NCBI GenBank assembly: GCA_030432255.1
Contig: JAUIHS010000002.1
Span: 176,309-240,308 of the forward strand
Reading direction: 5' to 3'
Length of the DNA: 64,000 bases
DNA from: Phycisphaerae bacterium
GTDB lineage: Bacteria > Planctomycetota > Phycisphaerae > Phycisphaerales > UBA1924
Shown here: positions 36,067-44,738 of the stretch, piece after piece
Position numbering within the stretch: the first letter of the stretch is position 1
Layout of the letters: each line of letters starts with the position of its first letter
The notes under the pieces: model-generated
Database searches by the model: none
What the model was told of the DNA's origin: nothing
Seen by the model: the letters and a program-made list of their open reading frames with translations, nothing else
Made by a program: the position numbers and the translations under genes

Positions 36067-37845
36067 ATGAATGACCCTGCACTTCCCCAACGGAAGGTCC
36101 AGCCCATGCCTCAGCAGCCTCCGATTTCCATCTCTGCCTCGCCGCGTGATCGCGGCGTGGCGATGCTCCTTGTGATCGTGCTCCTGTTCGCGACGACCAT
36201 CCTGGCCGGCGCTGCGCTCACAAGCCGGAACAACTCCGGAGACATCGGTGACAACGCCGTGGATACCGTCTCTGCGGAGTGGGCGGCCGAGTCCGCGGCG
36301 CGGGTGACCGAGGCGGTCCTGGAGTCCAGTTCGGACTGGCTGGACCTGACGAGCGGCAAGATCCTGACCGACTTCGACCTGGCCGGTGCCGATGTCACGG
36401 TGGACGTGAGTGACCTGGAAGGTGCCACGCCGGAATCGGATGATCAACTGCTGCTGGTGACGATCAAGGCAATTGTTGACGGCGTTGAGGTCGAGATCGA
36501 GAAGGTCCTGGCGGTCGAGTCGGAGACACCCACCGATCCCGATCAGATCCTCAGTGAGGAACTCAACGAGTTCGCGGTTTACGGCGTCACCGGTGTCAAG
36601 GTCGACTCGTCGTCCCGCATCGCGGCCTGGTCCAACAGCCCCTCTTATGCTGCGAAGCGCGATATCAAGCTTGGGATGGGTGCGGATACCACCACCTACC
36701 TGGATGTTCTGTCGGACTCGAACGTGGGTGATGCGGTGTTCTATGTCAACTCCTCTGCATCAGCGAGCCTCCGGTCCGTGATCGACGGTGGTACGTTCAA
36801 GGACGGTGATGTGCTGGCGCTCGATGTGCCGGTGGTGTACTCGAATGCGCCGGCCGCTCTGCTCGCGGCCGAGGTCATGATGGAGGAGGATATCGAGGTC
36901 AAGTCGGATGCGGATATGAACAAGGCGGGGCGGTTTGCGAGAGTCCGGGTCGAAGATGGTGCATCGCTGAACTTCAACGAATCCGCCGGTACCGACTACG
37001 CATTCGATGAAATGCGGCTCGACAAGGGCGGTATTATCACGGTGACGGGGCGGGTCCGCTGGTACATCGAGGGGGACCTCGAAGTCCGCGGCAGTTCAGG
37101 TATCGTCTTCGGAAGTGAGACGTCGACTCTGGAGGTGTACATCGGCGGGCAGTTGCGCATCGAGGATGCGGCGGTTGGCCTGACGACCGAATTCGCGGGA
37201 TACTCCGGCGGTCGGAAGGTCGGGCGCGTCGGCTGGTACTCGGACCCCTCCCGGATGCAGTTCATTTCAATCGATACCGACGGCTCGTACGCCGACTGGT
37301 TGCTGGATGACAACGCGATGCTGCTGGGCGTGATCAGAGCGCCTCAGAACAACGTGATCCTCAGCAACGCGAGTTTCGTCATCGGGCGCGTGACCGGCGA
37401 CGTCGTCGGACTCTCAAGCGGGAGTGGACTTGCCTACGACAAGGCGCTCGACACCGGGTTCGGCGTGACGGACAAGACAGGCGTGCTGTACGACGAGGAT
37501 ACCGGGACGCCCGCCAACGGCCTGCCGGATGCGATCGCCGCATTCAAGGCGGCGAATCCGGACGAGCGCATGGGCACCTGGGTTCGCGCCTGGCTCACCG
37601 CCAACGGATATGACGACTGCTTCACGATCTGCGACCTTGAAGGTGCGGATGAAGCGGAGGTCGCCGAGTTCCTCTGCCTTGTCAGCAAGATCGAGAAGCG
37701 GCAGGCGCGGCGCGTTGTCTCCAATGTGCAGGTGGCGACCGTCTCGGCAGCGGCTGATCTCGTGTCCTCCACGGTCAGGGACACGACGGAGACTGTTGAG
37801 GACACCGTGGAGACCGTGGTCGAAGTGCTGGGGAAAGGGCGCTGA
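36067..37845 (+). CDS. GspK/PilX-like pseudopilin, large
   Basis: 592 residues. The N-terminal signal RDRG|VAMLLVIVLLFATTILAGAALTSRN lacks Glu+5, which is typical of GspK/PilX tip proteins. The large exported part contains a beta-rich stretch (ITVTGRVRWYIEGDLEVRGSSGIVFGSETSTLEVYIGGQLRI) like the right-handed beta-solenoid regions often found in PilX-family proteins. Two close cysteine pairs occur at CFTICDLEG and EFLCLV. It follows the J-type gene and precedes the H-type gene. Confidence 0.72.
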   Translation: MNDPALPQRKVQPMPQQPPISISASPRDRGVAMLLVIVLLFATTILAGAALTSRNNSGDIGDNAVDTVSAEWAAESAARVTEAVLESSSDWLDLTSGKILTDFDLAGADVTVDVSDLEGATPESDDQLLLVTIKAIVDGVEVEIEKVLAVESETPTDPDQILSEELNEFAVYGVTGVKVDSSSRIAAWSNSPSYAAKRDIKLGMGADTTTYLDVLSDSNVGDAVFYVNSSASASLRSVIDGGTFKDGDVLALDVPVVYSNAPAALLAAEVMMEEDIEVKSDADMNKAGRFARVRVEDGASLNFNESAGTDYAFDEMRLDKGGIITVTGRVRWYIEGDLEVRGSSGIVFGSETSTLEVYIGGQLRIEDAAVGLTTEFAGYSGGRKVGRVGWYSDPSRMQFISIDTDGSYADWLLDDNAMLLGVIRAPQNNVILSNASFVIGRVTGDVVGLSSGSGLAYDKALDTGFGVTDKTGVLYDEDTGTPANGLPDAIAAFKAANPDERMGTWVRAWLTANGYDDCFTICDLEGADEAEVAEFLCLVSKIEKRQARRVVSNVQVATVSAAADLVSSTVRDTTETVEDTVETVVEVLGKGR

Positions 37846-37853
37846 GGCGAGGT

Positions 37854-38378
37854 ATGACAAGTGGCATGTCCAGGGCGTTTACCCTCATCGAGCTGATGAT
37901 CTCCGTTTCGATCCTCGGCATCGTGGTTCTTGCCGTCATGCCGAGTTTCACCACTGATGCGCCTCTCAAGCTCATCGCCACGGCCAATATCGTCACGTCT
38001 GACATCGAGTATGCGCAGGCGCTGACGCTGGCGGATCCTTCGGATCCGGTGATCGTCCGCATCGACCCGGAGGCGGAGCAGTACTGGCTCGCGCTGACTT
38101 CGGATCCGGAGACGCCGATCCCTCGGCCGGAATCGCTCGACGAAGAGAGCGAGTACGTCATCCAGTTCGGCGACAATGCCGAAGACACGCTTCAGGGTGT
38201 CTCCATCACTGCAGTCGACTTCGATACCGAGAATACGCTCGCGTTTGACGCCTTCGGGCGACTTGAGCAACTCGAGGACCTGGCATTCAAGCTGACCAAC
38301 GAGTCCGGGGACCTCTACGTCGTGGTGACTGCGAGTACGGGTTCCGTCTCCATCAGCAACGATGCGCCGGGCGAATGA
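37854..38378 (+). CDS. Pseudopilin (GspH-type)
   Basis: 174 residues. The N-terminus SRA|FTLIELMISVSILGIVVLAVMPSF is a classic prepilin signal with Glu+5 but alanine instead of glycine at -1. The domain reads IATANIVTSDIEYAQALTLA and then DDAPGE-like acidic C-terminus, as in GspH/FimT. GAGG-like site upstream of the ATG. It is last of the four-gene set. Confidence 0.75.
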   Translation: MTSGMSRAFTLIELMISVSILGIVVLAVMPSFTTDAPLKLIATANIVTSDIEYAQALTLADPSDPVIVRIDPEAEQYWLALTSDPETPIPRPESLDEESEYVIQFGDNAEDTLQGVSITAVDFDTENTLAFDAFGRLEQLEDLAFKLTNESGDLYVVVTASTGSVSISNDAPGE

Positions 38379-38447
38379 GCCCTCCCGGGCACCGAACGTG
38401 CAATCCGGTCGGGTCACTTCCCTAGAATGGAGGGAAGGAACGATGCC

Positions 38448-39611
38448 ATGACACTGATCCGAACAGCACGACACACCGCAACACTTTTCACCGCTCTCCT
38501 GGCGTCTGCCGTCGCGGCACAGACCGGGGGTGTCGAACAGGCCGTCGAAGATGCGGTGCAGGACGTGCGCGATGCCGCGGCGGAGACGACGGCTGTCGTT
38601 GAGGCGTGGTTTCATGCGCAGGTGACTCGAGCTTCGCGTGTGATCGCACCTGAGTCCGGCGCCTTCCTGCTCACCGTGACTGATGAGGTCGCTCCTGAAG
38701 GGCCGTCGGTGGCATGGACATCGGTCGGCACCGCTGTCGAGGTCCCCGATCACCTGGTGGTGCTGGTCCACGGGCTCGATGAACCCGGAGACATCTGGGA
38801 TGACCTCGCACCGGTCCTGCATGCGCAGGGCTTCCGGGTGGCGCGGTTCGAGTACCCCAACGATCAGGATCCCGGTGACTCCGCCGAGATCCTGTACGAG
38901 TCACTGCTCGATCTCAAGGCTCGCGGCGTCACGGACGTCAGTTTCGTCTGTCACTCCATGGGCGGACTGGTCACCAGGGATACGTTGACCCGTTCGGGAA
39001 TGTATGGCTCGCAGGCCGGGGGCCACGTCGAACTGCCTGATGTCCATCATCTGATCACGGTTGGCACGCCGAACCTGGGATCGCCGGTCGCGGCCCTTCA
39101 ACCGGTGGCTGAGGCCCGTGAGCAGGTGATGCGCTGGCTGGATGGGGACCTCACCGATACCGCTCGGCTGCGGGCGCATCAGCACGATGGGCTCGGCGAA
39201 GCCGCCATTGCGCTTGCCGAGGGCTCGCTCTACCTCGCCGACCTCAACAGCCGCCCTCTTCCCGAAGACGTCCACATCACGACCATTGCCGGGATGCTCG
39301 CACCGGGAGCGGCTGCGCCGGTCCGGACCGTCACGCGTTCCGCCCTGGCGAGTCGCCTGGTTCCTGCGAGTCTTCTCCGCCGTATCGAGAAGGAAGCGGA
39401 TGCGGCGGTCGCGGAACTTGGAGACGGCGTGGTGCCGCTTGAGTCCGCACAACTCCCGGGGGTCGCGGACACGGTGACGCTGATGGCGGACCACCGCGCG
39501 ATGCTCCGGCTCATGCCGGTCCATCGAAAGGCCTACGAGGTGGCTGGCATGAAGTACGACGAACCGCCTGCGATACCGGTGATTCTCGATCGTCTTGGAC
39601 AGCCTGAGTAG
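38448..39611 (+). CDS. Exported lipase-like alpha/beta hydrolase
   Basis: 387 residues. GGAAGGA is 7 bp before the ATG at 38448. A signal peptide (TATLFTALLASAVAAQ) is followed by a helical region and an alpha/beta-hydrolase core: LVVLVHGLDEPGDIWDDLAPVL, then SFVCHSMGGLVTRDTLT with the nucleophilic serine, GTPNLGSP, and a late VPLESAQLPGVADTV followed by DHRAML carrying a likely catalytic histidine. It resembles the triacylglycerol-lipase/DUF676-like group. The substrate is not known. Confidence 0.82.
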   Translation: MTLIRTARHTATLFTALLASAVAAQTGGVEQAVEDAVQDVRDAAAETTAVVEAWFHAQVTRASRVIAPESGAFLLTVTDEVAPEGPSVAWTSVGTAVEVPDHLVVLVHGLDEPGDIWDDLAPVLHAQGFRVARFEYPNDQDPGDSAEILYESLLDLKARGVTDVSFVCHSMGGLVTRDTLTRSGMYGSQAGGHVELPDVHHLITVGTPNLGSPVAALQPVAEAREQVMRWLDGDLTDTARLRAHQHDGLGEAAIALAEGSLYLADLNSRPLPEDVHITTIAGMLAPGAAAPVRTVTRSALASRLVPASLLRRIEKEADAAVAELGDGVVPLESAQLPGVADTVTLMADHRAMLRLMPVHRKAYEVAGMKYDEPPAIPVILDRLGQPE

Positions 39612-39644
39612 ACGCGAGAGCCAATTTGTTCGTAATATGAACGG

Positions 39645-40247
39645 ATGGTTCGCCGCCACCTCCACTACGAGGCCGCCTTCGAATCGTATCTGCGCACCCA
39701 CCGGGTGCCGTACCTGGCGGTCGATGAAGCGCAGCGGGTGCTGCTTCGCCCGGATGCCCGGGCCGCGACAACCGACCTCAAGTCCTTCGATCTGGTCGTG
39801 CACGCCGCCGCCGGCAATCTCCTGCTGGATATCAAGGGGAGGCGGGTGGGACGCCGGGGCGTCGGTTCGATGGGTGTCGGCCGGCTTGAGAACTGGGTCA
39901 CGGTGCAGGACCTGGAGTCGCTGAAATCGTGGGAATCGCTCTTTGGGGAGGGATTTTGCGGTGCATTCGTCTTTCTGTACTGGTGTCACGCCCAGCCTCC
40001 GGACGGGCTCTGGCACGAGGTGTTCGAGCATCGCGGTCGCTGGTATACGCCCCGGCTCATCCTGAGGCGGGATTACGCTCGACACCAGACGATCCGTTCC
40101 CCACGCTGGCAGACCGTCCAGATTCCGCGAGCGGCGTTTGACCGACTGAGCCGTCCGTTTCGGGCCGCATCGGATTACGGATCCGGCTCACCGCCGAGTG
40201 CGTATGAACAATGGAATGCGAAACCGCGTCCATCCTCGGGCGTCTGA
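39645..40247 (+). CDS. HYExAFE-family protein, nuclease-like
   Basis: 200 residues. The signature HYEAAFESYLRTHRVPYL is near the N-terminus (residues 7-24). It is followed by TDLKSFDLVV and NLLLDIKGRRVG, the D..(D/E)xK arrangement of a PD-(D/E)XK nuclease fold, and WHEVFEHRGRWY. The family name comes from the motif; I know it mainly from planctomycetes and its role is not established. The gene follows the lipase gene by 33 bp on the same strand. Confidence 0.72.
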   Translation: MVRRHLHYEAAFESYLRTHRVPYLAVDEAQRVLLRPDARAATTDLKSFDLVVHAAAGNLLLDIKGRRVGRRGVGSMGVGRLENWVTVQDLESLKSWESLFGEGFCGAFVFLYWCHAQPPDGLWHEVFEHRGRWYTPRLILRRDYARHQTIRSPRWQTVQIPRAAFDRLSRPFRAASDYGSGSPPSAYEQWNAKPRPSSGV

Positions 40248-40298
40248 GTCCTCGGATGCCACGCCCACGGCCTCGGCCCCAACCCTATACTTCACACC

Positions 40299-40595
40299 AT
40301 GCACAACCACCGAAACCACCGATTTCCCGCTCTGCCGGCTTTGCTGGTCGCGGGCGTCATGATTGCCGCGACCCCCGCCGCGATGTACGCGCAGGGTGGC
40401 ATGGGGACGCGTCAGCGTCCGGGCAGTGGCGGCGACAACGCTTCGGCGCCTGCCAGCGCCCAGCCGGTGCGTCCCCCGACGCCGGAGCCGCCGAAGGAGC
40501 CGAACCGGCTCATTCCGTATGGCCTGCTCTTTCTTATCGGCGGCATCACGCTCGGTGTCGGTCTGATCCCGAGCAAGCGCACGCACCAGGACTGA
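40299..40595 (+). CDS. Small exported/membrane protein, unknown
   Basis: 98 residues. An N-terminal hydrophobic signal (ALPALLVAGVMIAATPAAMYAQ), a proline-rich linker (APASAQPVRPPTPEPPKEP) and a second hydrophobic segment (IPYGLLFLIGGITLGVGLIP) near the C-terminus. No family recognised. It precedes the two related small proteins at 40626-41272. Confidence 0.5.
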   Translation: MHNHRNHRFPALPALLVAGVMIAATPAAMYAQGGMGTRQRPGSGGDNASAPASAQPVRPPTPEPPKEPNRLIPYGLLFLIGGITLGVGLIPSKRTHQD

Positions 40596-40625
40596 CCCTT
40601 CGCGTCCCATTGAGAGGAGCCGTCG

Positions 40626-40928
40626 ATGCGATCCCGTCAACTTCGAGGACTGCTGGCGCTGAATTTCGTTCTGCTGGCCGTGCTTGCGACTGTTTCATTC
40701 GGTCCGGTCGCATGGGCGCAGGATGGCCGCGAGGCTCGTCCGTCCGGCGACTACACCATGGTCACGGGCCAGGCACAGGGGAGCACGGAGAACGTTCTCT
40801 ACCTCGTGGACGGTCTGAACCGTGACCTGCTCGCGATCAAGTGGGATCGCAGCCGCAAGGGATGGCAGGGCCTCGGTTACTCCAATCTTGTTGAAGACGG
40901 CAAGCGCGGCGCGCGGAGGTCACGCTGA
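40626..40928 (+). CDS. Small exported protein, paralogue of the next gene
   Basis: 100 residues, preceded by GAGAGGAG. A signal peptide (LALNFVLLAVLATVSFGPVAWAQ) is followed by GDYTMVTGQAQGSTENVLYLVDGLNRDLLAIKWD. The next gene has the same plan (GDYTLITVPIGNGEEVLVVTD), so the two are diverged copies. Each seems to be a short beta-rich domain. The start of the next gene overlaps this stop by 1 bp. Confidence 0.6.
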   Translation: MRSRQLRGLLALNFVLLAVLATVSFGPVAWAQDGREARPSGDYTMVTGQAQGSTENVLYLVDGLNRDLLAIKWDRSRKGWQGLGYSNLVEDGKRGARRSR

Positions 40929-41272
40929 TGTCGAAGAGTGACACGAAGAACGAGCGGACTTTCAGCCATGCGGCCGCCACGCTCTGGGCGAGCGCCTGTG
41001 TGATCATGGCGATCATCATCATGCAGGCGGGCTCCACGCTTGGGCCCGGGGGCTCGGGCGTCGCCCATGCGGAGACCGTGAGCAACATCGGTGACTACAC
41101 CCTCATCACCGTGCCCATCGGCAACGGCGAGGAAGTGCTGGTGGTCACCGACAGCCGCGACGAGAACATCTACACCTACGTCACCTCGGCTCGCTCGGTC
41201 GAGTTGCAGGACGTCCGGAGTATCCGGGAGATGTTCGAGTTGGCGCAGAATCGCGGCAATCCGAGACGCTAG
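40928..41272 (+). CDS. Small exported protein, second paralogue
   Basis: 114 residues. A hydrophobic segment (ATLWASACVIMAIIIMQAG) could be an uncleaved anchor. It is followed by GDYTLITVPIGNGEEVLVVTDSRDENIYTYVT, alignable with the preceding protein, and a helical charged C-terminus (RSIREMFELAQNR). The overlap with the preceding stop (TGATG) implies coupled translation. Function unknown. Confidence 0.6.
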   Translation: MSKSDTKNERTFSHAAATLWASACVIMAIIIMQAGSTLGPGGSGVAHAETVSNIGDYTLITVPIGNGEEVLVVTDSRDENIYTYVTSARSVELQDVRSIREMFELAQNRGNPRR

Positions 41273-41274
41273 GG

Positions 41275-41340
41275 TCGGCATTCGGCATTCGGCAATATGG
41301 CACTGTGCCTCAATGCCTGAGTGCCTAATGCCTCAGTGCC
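41275..41340. repeat. Heptameric repeat island forming an imperfect inverted repeat
   Basis: Three phased units (tcggcat, tcggcat, tcggcaa) are followed by a 3' arm with alternating atgcc and agtgcc units of 7-8 bp. The 3' arm read in reverse complement (ggcattaggcactcaggca) resembles the 5' arm, so a long hairpin is possible. The rest of the 250-bp gap up to 41522 holds no gene; TATACT at 41343 could be a -10 element for the RicT-like gene. Confidence 0.65.
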
Positions 41341-41522
41341 TATATACTGCATCCCCTTTCGCGTTTGCAGCCGCGAGCCCCTGCCGGGTGTGCGCGTGGC
41401 GCCAGAAACTGACCCGGCGACAGCACGATCCCGTCTGACGAGGCGTACCCGACGAGCCGCGAGGCCCGGATGTTGATGTGCGCTGTGCTGCCGCTGTCCT
41501 GACGCGAAAGGTCACACCGGCC

Positions 41523-43037
41523 ATGTCCATTGTTCCGCTGCCGCAATTCGAGAAGGACCTGGAAGCGTACCGGAAGGAGCAGGAGGAGTATGAGCGACTC
41601 TCCATTCCGAAGTCCATGGTCGTTCGCTTCGGCCTGATGAGGCTGATCGGTGAGTACCCCTACAGCGGGAAGTCCAAGCCGGGGTGCGGTTCCAAGATCA
41701 TCGTGCGGACGCATCGAGGCACCGAGATGTCCGAGATGCTGACCAGCACCTGTCCCAATGCGGGGTGTGGCAAGTCCGTCTCGCGCAAGGAGATGCTCGA
41801 CTTCATCGAGAACTCGGGAGGGAAGGAGTACCCGTTCTACAGCCGGGGCAAGGTGCTCCGGGTCGCCACGGTCGAGGACATGAATGAGCAGTCGCGGCTG
41901 GAGGCGCAGCGTCCCCAGATGCGCCGGACTGCCCAGGAGCACGTCAAGGCTCTGGGCCTGGAGATGAAGATCGTGGAGGCGGAGCCGATCCTCGGGGGCG
42001 AACGGCTGACCTTCTACTTCATGTCCGAGGAGCGGGTGGACTTCCGGGAACTGGTGCAGGTACTCGCCAGCGAGTTCAGCACTCGAATCGAGATGCGGCA
42101 GGTCGGGGCGCGCGATGAGGCCCGGCTCACGGCGGACTACGAGCGTTGCGGCCAGCACTGTTGCTGCAAGCAGTTCCTCAAGGTCCTGAAGCCCGTGTCG
42201 ATGCGGAGCGCCAAGCAGCAGAAGGCAACGCTCGATCCACTGAAGATCAGCGGACGATGCGGACGTCTCATGTGCTGCCTCCGCTACGAGGACGAGTCGT
42301 ACAAGGAGCTGAGCAAGAAACTGCCGCGGATGCGCAAGCGCATCGGCACGCCCTATGGCATCGGAACCGTGGTTGATCGGCAGATCCTCACGCAACTCGT
42401 GCTGGTTCAGCTTGAGGAAGATCGTCAGCGGGTTGCGGTACCGGTTGAAGACATCGTGCCACCGGATGAAGTCGAGAAGGTGCTGGGCAAGCACCTGCAG
42501 GACCCGCTTCGGGGCATGCCTGAGGAGGAAGCGGAGAGCAAGTCCGGACGACGGAAGGGGCGTCGTTCGAAGGGCGAGCAGCAGGATTCGTACCGGGAGA
42601 GGTCACAGTCTGAGGAGGCTGAACCCGGATCCGGTGAGGGGAAGAAGAAGCGTCGTCGCCGCCGGCGTCGGCGTTCGAAGGGCGGCAAGCCGGATGCAGC
42701 CGCGTCGGCGGGGTCCGAGAGTTCGGCCGGCACGACTCCTGCGGAGGGTGGAGGCGGGGATGCCGAAAGTGGTTCGGGTACTTCCCCAACGAAGAAGCGT
42801 CGTCGCCGTCGTCGCCGTCGCCGCTCCGGCGGCGGGGGTTCAGGCGGCGAGGGTTTGGAGTCCCGTCCCGAGGGCGGTTCGGGCGGCGAATCCGGGAGCC
42901 GGTCCGAGGGTGGAGAAGGCGGGGGCGCGAAGAAGAAGCGTCGTCGTCGCCGTCGTCGATCGGGCGGCGGGGAGGGTGGATCGGGTGAAGGGGGCGGCTC
43001 TTCGAGTCCTTCCGGCCCGCCGAGCGGTGGAGAGTAA
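41523..43037 (+). CDS. RicT-like (PSP1 domain) protein with arginine-rich repeated tail
   Basis: 504 residues. The PSP1/YaaT (RicT) domain lies within the first 320 residues, with ERCGQHCCCKQFL and SGRCGRLMCCLRYE, the cysteines that in RicT hold an iron-sulfur cluster in the RicAFT complex linked to RNA processing. An additional pair (CGSK...CPNAGCGKS) near residues 55-90 is present. The last 180 residues contain three blocks of KK(K)R7-9 separated by Gly/Ser/Glu-rich linkers, a design seen in disordered RNA-binding tails. The ATG at 41523 is chosen from the PSP1 start; a distant AAAGG is the only ribosome site. Confidence 0.75.
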   Translation: MSIVPLPQFEKDLEAYRKEQEEYERLSIPKSMVVRFGLMRLIGEYPYSGKSKPGCGSKIIVRTHRGTEMSEMLTSTCPNAGCGKSVSRKEMLDFIENSGGKEYPFYSRGKVLRVATVEDMNEQSRLEAQRPQMRRTAQEHVKALGLEMKIVEAEPILGGERLTFYFMSEERVDFRELVQVLASEFSTRIEMRQVGARDEARLTADYERCGQHCCCKQFLKVLKPVSMRSAKQQKATLDPLKISGRCGRLMCCLRYEDESYKELSKKLPRMRKRIGTPYGIGTVVDRQILTQLVLVQLEEDRQRVAVPVEDIVPPDEVEKVLGKHLQDPLRGMPEEEAESKSGRRKGRRSKGEQQDSYRERSQSEEAEPGSGEGKKKRRRRRRRRSKGGKPDAAASAGSESSAGTTPAEGGGGDAESGSGTSPTKKRRRRRRRRRSGGGGSGGEGLESRPEGGSGGESGSRSEGGEGGGAKKKRRRRRRRSGGGEGGSGEGGGSSSPSGPPSGGE

Positions 43038-43073
43038 TGCGACCCGAACCCGGAGCCGATACCCTGTAGCACC

Positions 43074-44720
43074 ATGTCGGACAGGACCCCTGAGAAGCCG
43101 AAGCATCACGATCACTCCGCGAAGGAGACGGCGATCACGCTGCTCATTTCCTTCGCGATGGCGCTGGTCTTTCGCAGTTACGTCGTCGAAGCCTTCCGCA
43201 TCCCCACCGGTTCGATGGCGCCGACACTGTTGGGTGAGAACTTGCCCGTCCAGAGCGGACAGACCGGTTACCAGTGGACGACCAACCCCTGGTACCACCA
43301 GGATGGCGTGAATGCGCGGGTGCAGCCTCGGGTCTCGTTCACCGACCCGATGACGACCAACAACGCGGACACCGCAGTCGATGCCATTCCCGGCTACAAG
43401 GTCAACCGTGTCCGGACCAAGCGGAGGGATGATGCTCCGGGGTACATCACGCCCAAGAAGGACAAGCGTGTTCGTCCCGGCGACCGCATTCTGGTTCTCA
43501 AGTACATCTACATGCTCATGGAGCCCACGCGCTTTGACGTCGTGGTCTTCAAGAACCCGTCGGACTCGAGTCAGAACTACATCAAGAGGCTCGTCGGACT
43601 GCCGGGGGAGGATGTCCTGATCGTCGCCGGGGACATCTTCAGCAGGATTCAAGGCACGGCCGACTGGGCCATCCGCCGCAAGCCGCATCACGTACAGCGT
43701 GAATTGTGGAGACCACAGTACTCCAGTGACTTCCGTCCGCTCGACATGCCGCAGTATGTCGGCAAGGAAGGCAGCGACGATCCGTGGACCTTCAAGGAGC
43801 CGTGGCTGACGCAGGACTTCAAGCTCTTTGATCACACGGCGTATCGCAGTGATGCGGGCGGTGTGTCGGCGTTGCGGTGGAATGATGCGGACTGGCCGGT
43901 GACGGATCGTGTGCCCTACAACGAGGCGATCATGACCGCTGCCGCGGAGCGCTACCCCGTTCCGGACCTGCGCATGCGCGCGGGCGTCAAGCCGGATGCC
44001 GAAGGACTCGGCCTGTCAGCCCGAATCATCACGCTCGGCCACGAGTTCAGCCTCACCATCGAGGGCAATGAGGCCCGGTTGAGCCGCCGACCGCTCGATG
44101 TCGACAAGCCGGATCGAATGAAGTCCGCAATGGTTGAGCCGATTCCCGCCGGAAAGGTCACCAACATCGCGTTCTGCCACGTCGACCAGGCACTCCAGTT
44201 GTGGATCAATGACAAACTCGTGGTCGAGGATCAGTACGACGACTGGCTGCCGCGGGACCGCTACCAGTTCGCCACGCTGCTCACAGACGAAGAGTATGAG
44301 CAGGATCAGACGGCTCTCCTCCGGGCTGCCACGTACCAGCCCAATCTTCCGGACATCGAATGGGAGTTCCGCGGCCCGCCGGTCACGCTCTACCGCGTCG
44401 GTCTTGATCGTGACGTGTACTACGAGCCGTATCGCCGCCCGCAAGGGGGCACGCCCGGTCTCGGGACCCTGCCGTCGCGCCTCGCGTCGCTGAATCAGGA
44501 CCAGTACTTCTGCCTCGGCGACAATTCGCCCTTCTCGCTCGACGGTCGCGGCTGGGATGCCGTTGATGAAGTGGTCGCCGACACGATCGACGACACCGTC
44601 GGTGTGGTGCCCCGGAAGCTCATGATCGGCAAGGCCTTCTTCGTTTATTTCCCGGGTCCACACGAGTTTGCCGGTCGCACGCTGATTCCCGATACCGGCC
44701 ACATGCGCATCATTCACTGA
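43074..44720 (+). CDS. lepB: Signal peptidase I with a large insert
   Basis: 548 residues, about twice the usual size. It removes signal peptides at the outer face of the cytoplasmic membrane. An N-terminal anchor (ITLLISFAMALVFRSYVVEAF) is followed by the catalytic serine in RIPTGSMAPTL (S47) and the lysine in NYIKRLVGLPGE (K171). The C-terminal box GDNSPFSLDGRGW is present. Between box D and box E lies an insert of about 300 residues, part of which (NIAFCHVDQALQLWINDKLV) looks like a jelly-roll or concanavalin-like strand pair. Large inserts are known in planctomycete signal peptidases. Confidence 0.9.
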   Translation: MSDRTPEKPKHHDHSAKETAITLLISFAMALVFRSYVVEAFRIPTGSMAPTLLGENLPVQSGQTGYQWTTNPWYHQDGVNARVQPRVSFTDPMTTNNADTAVDAIPGYKVNRVRTKRRDDAPGYITPKKDKRVRPGDRILVLKYIYMLMEPTRFDVVVFKNPSDSSQNYIKRLVGLPGEDVLIVAGDIFSRIQGTADWAIRRKPHHVQRELWRPQYSSDFRPLDMPQYVGKEGSDDPWTFKEPWLTQDFKLFDHTAYRSDAGGVSALRWNDADWPVTDRVPYNEAIMTAAAERYPVPDLRMRAGVKPDAEGLGLSARIITLGHEFSLTIEGNEARLSRRPLDVDKPDRMKSAMVEPIPAGKVTNIAFCHVDQALQLWINDKLVVEDQYDDWLPRDRYQFATLLTDEEYEQDQTALLRAATYQPNLPDIEWEFRGPPVTLYRVGLDRDVYYEPYRRPQGGTPGLGTLPSRLASLNQDQYFCLGDNSPFSLDGRGWDAVDEVVADTIDDTVGVVPRKLMIGKAFFVYFPGPHEFAGRTLIPDTGHMRIIH

Positions 44721-44738
44721 CCCGTTATCAGCAGAGCC

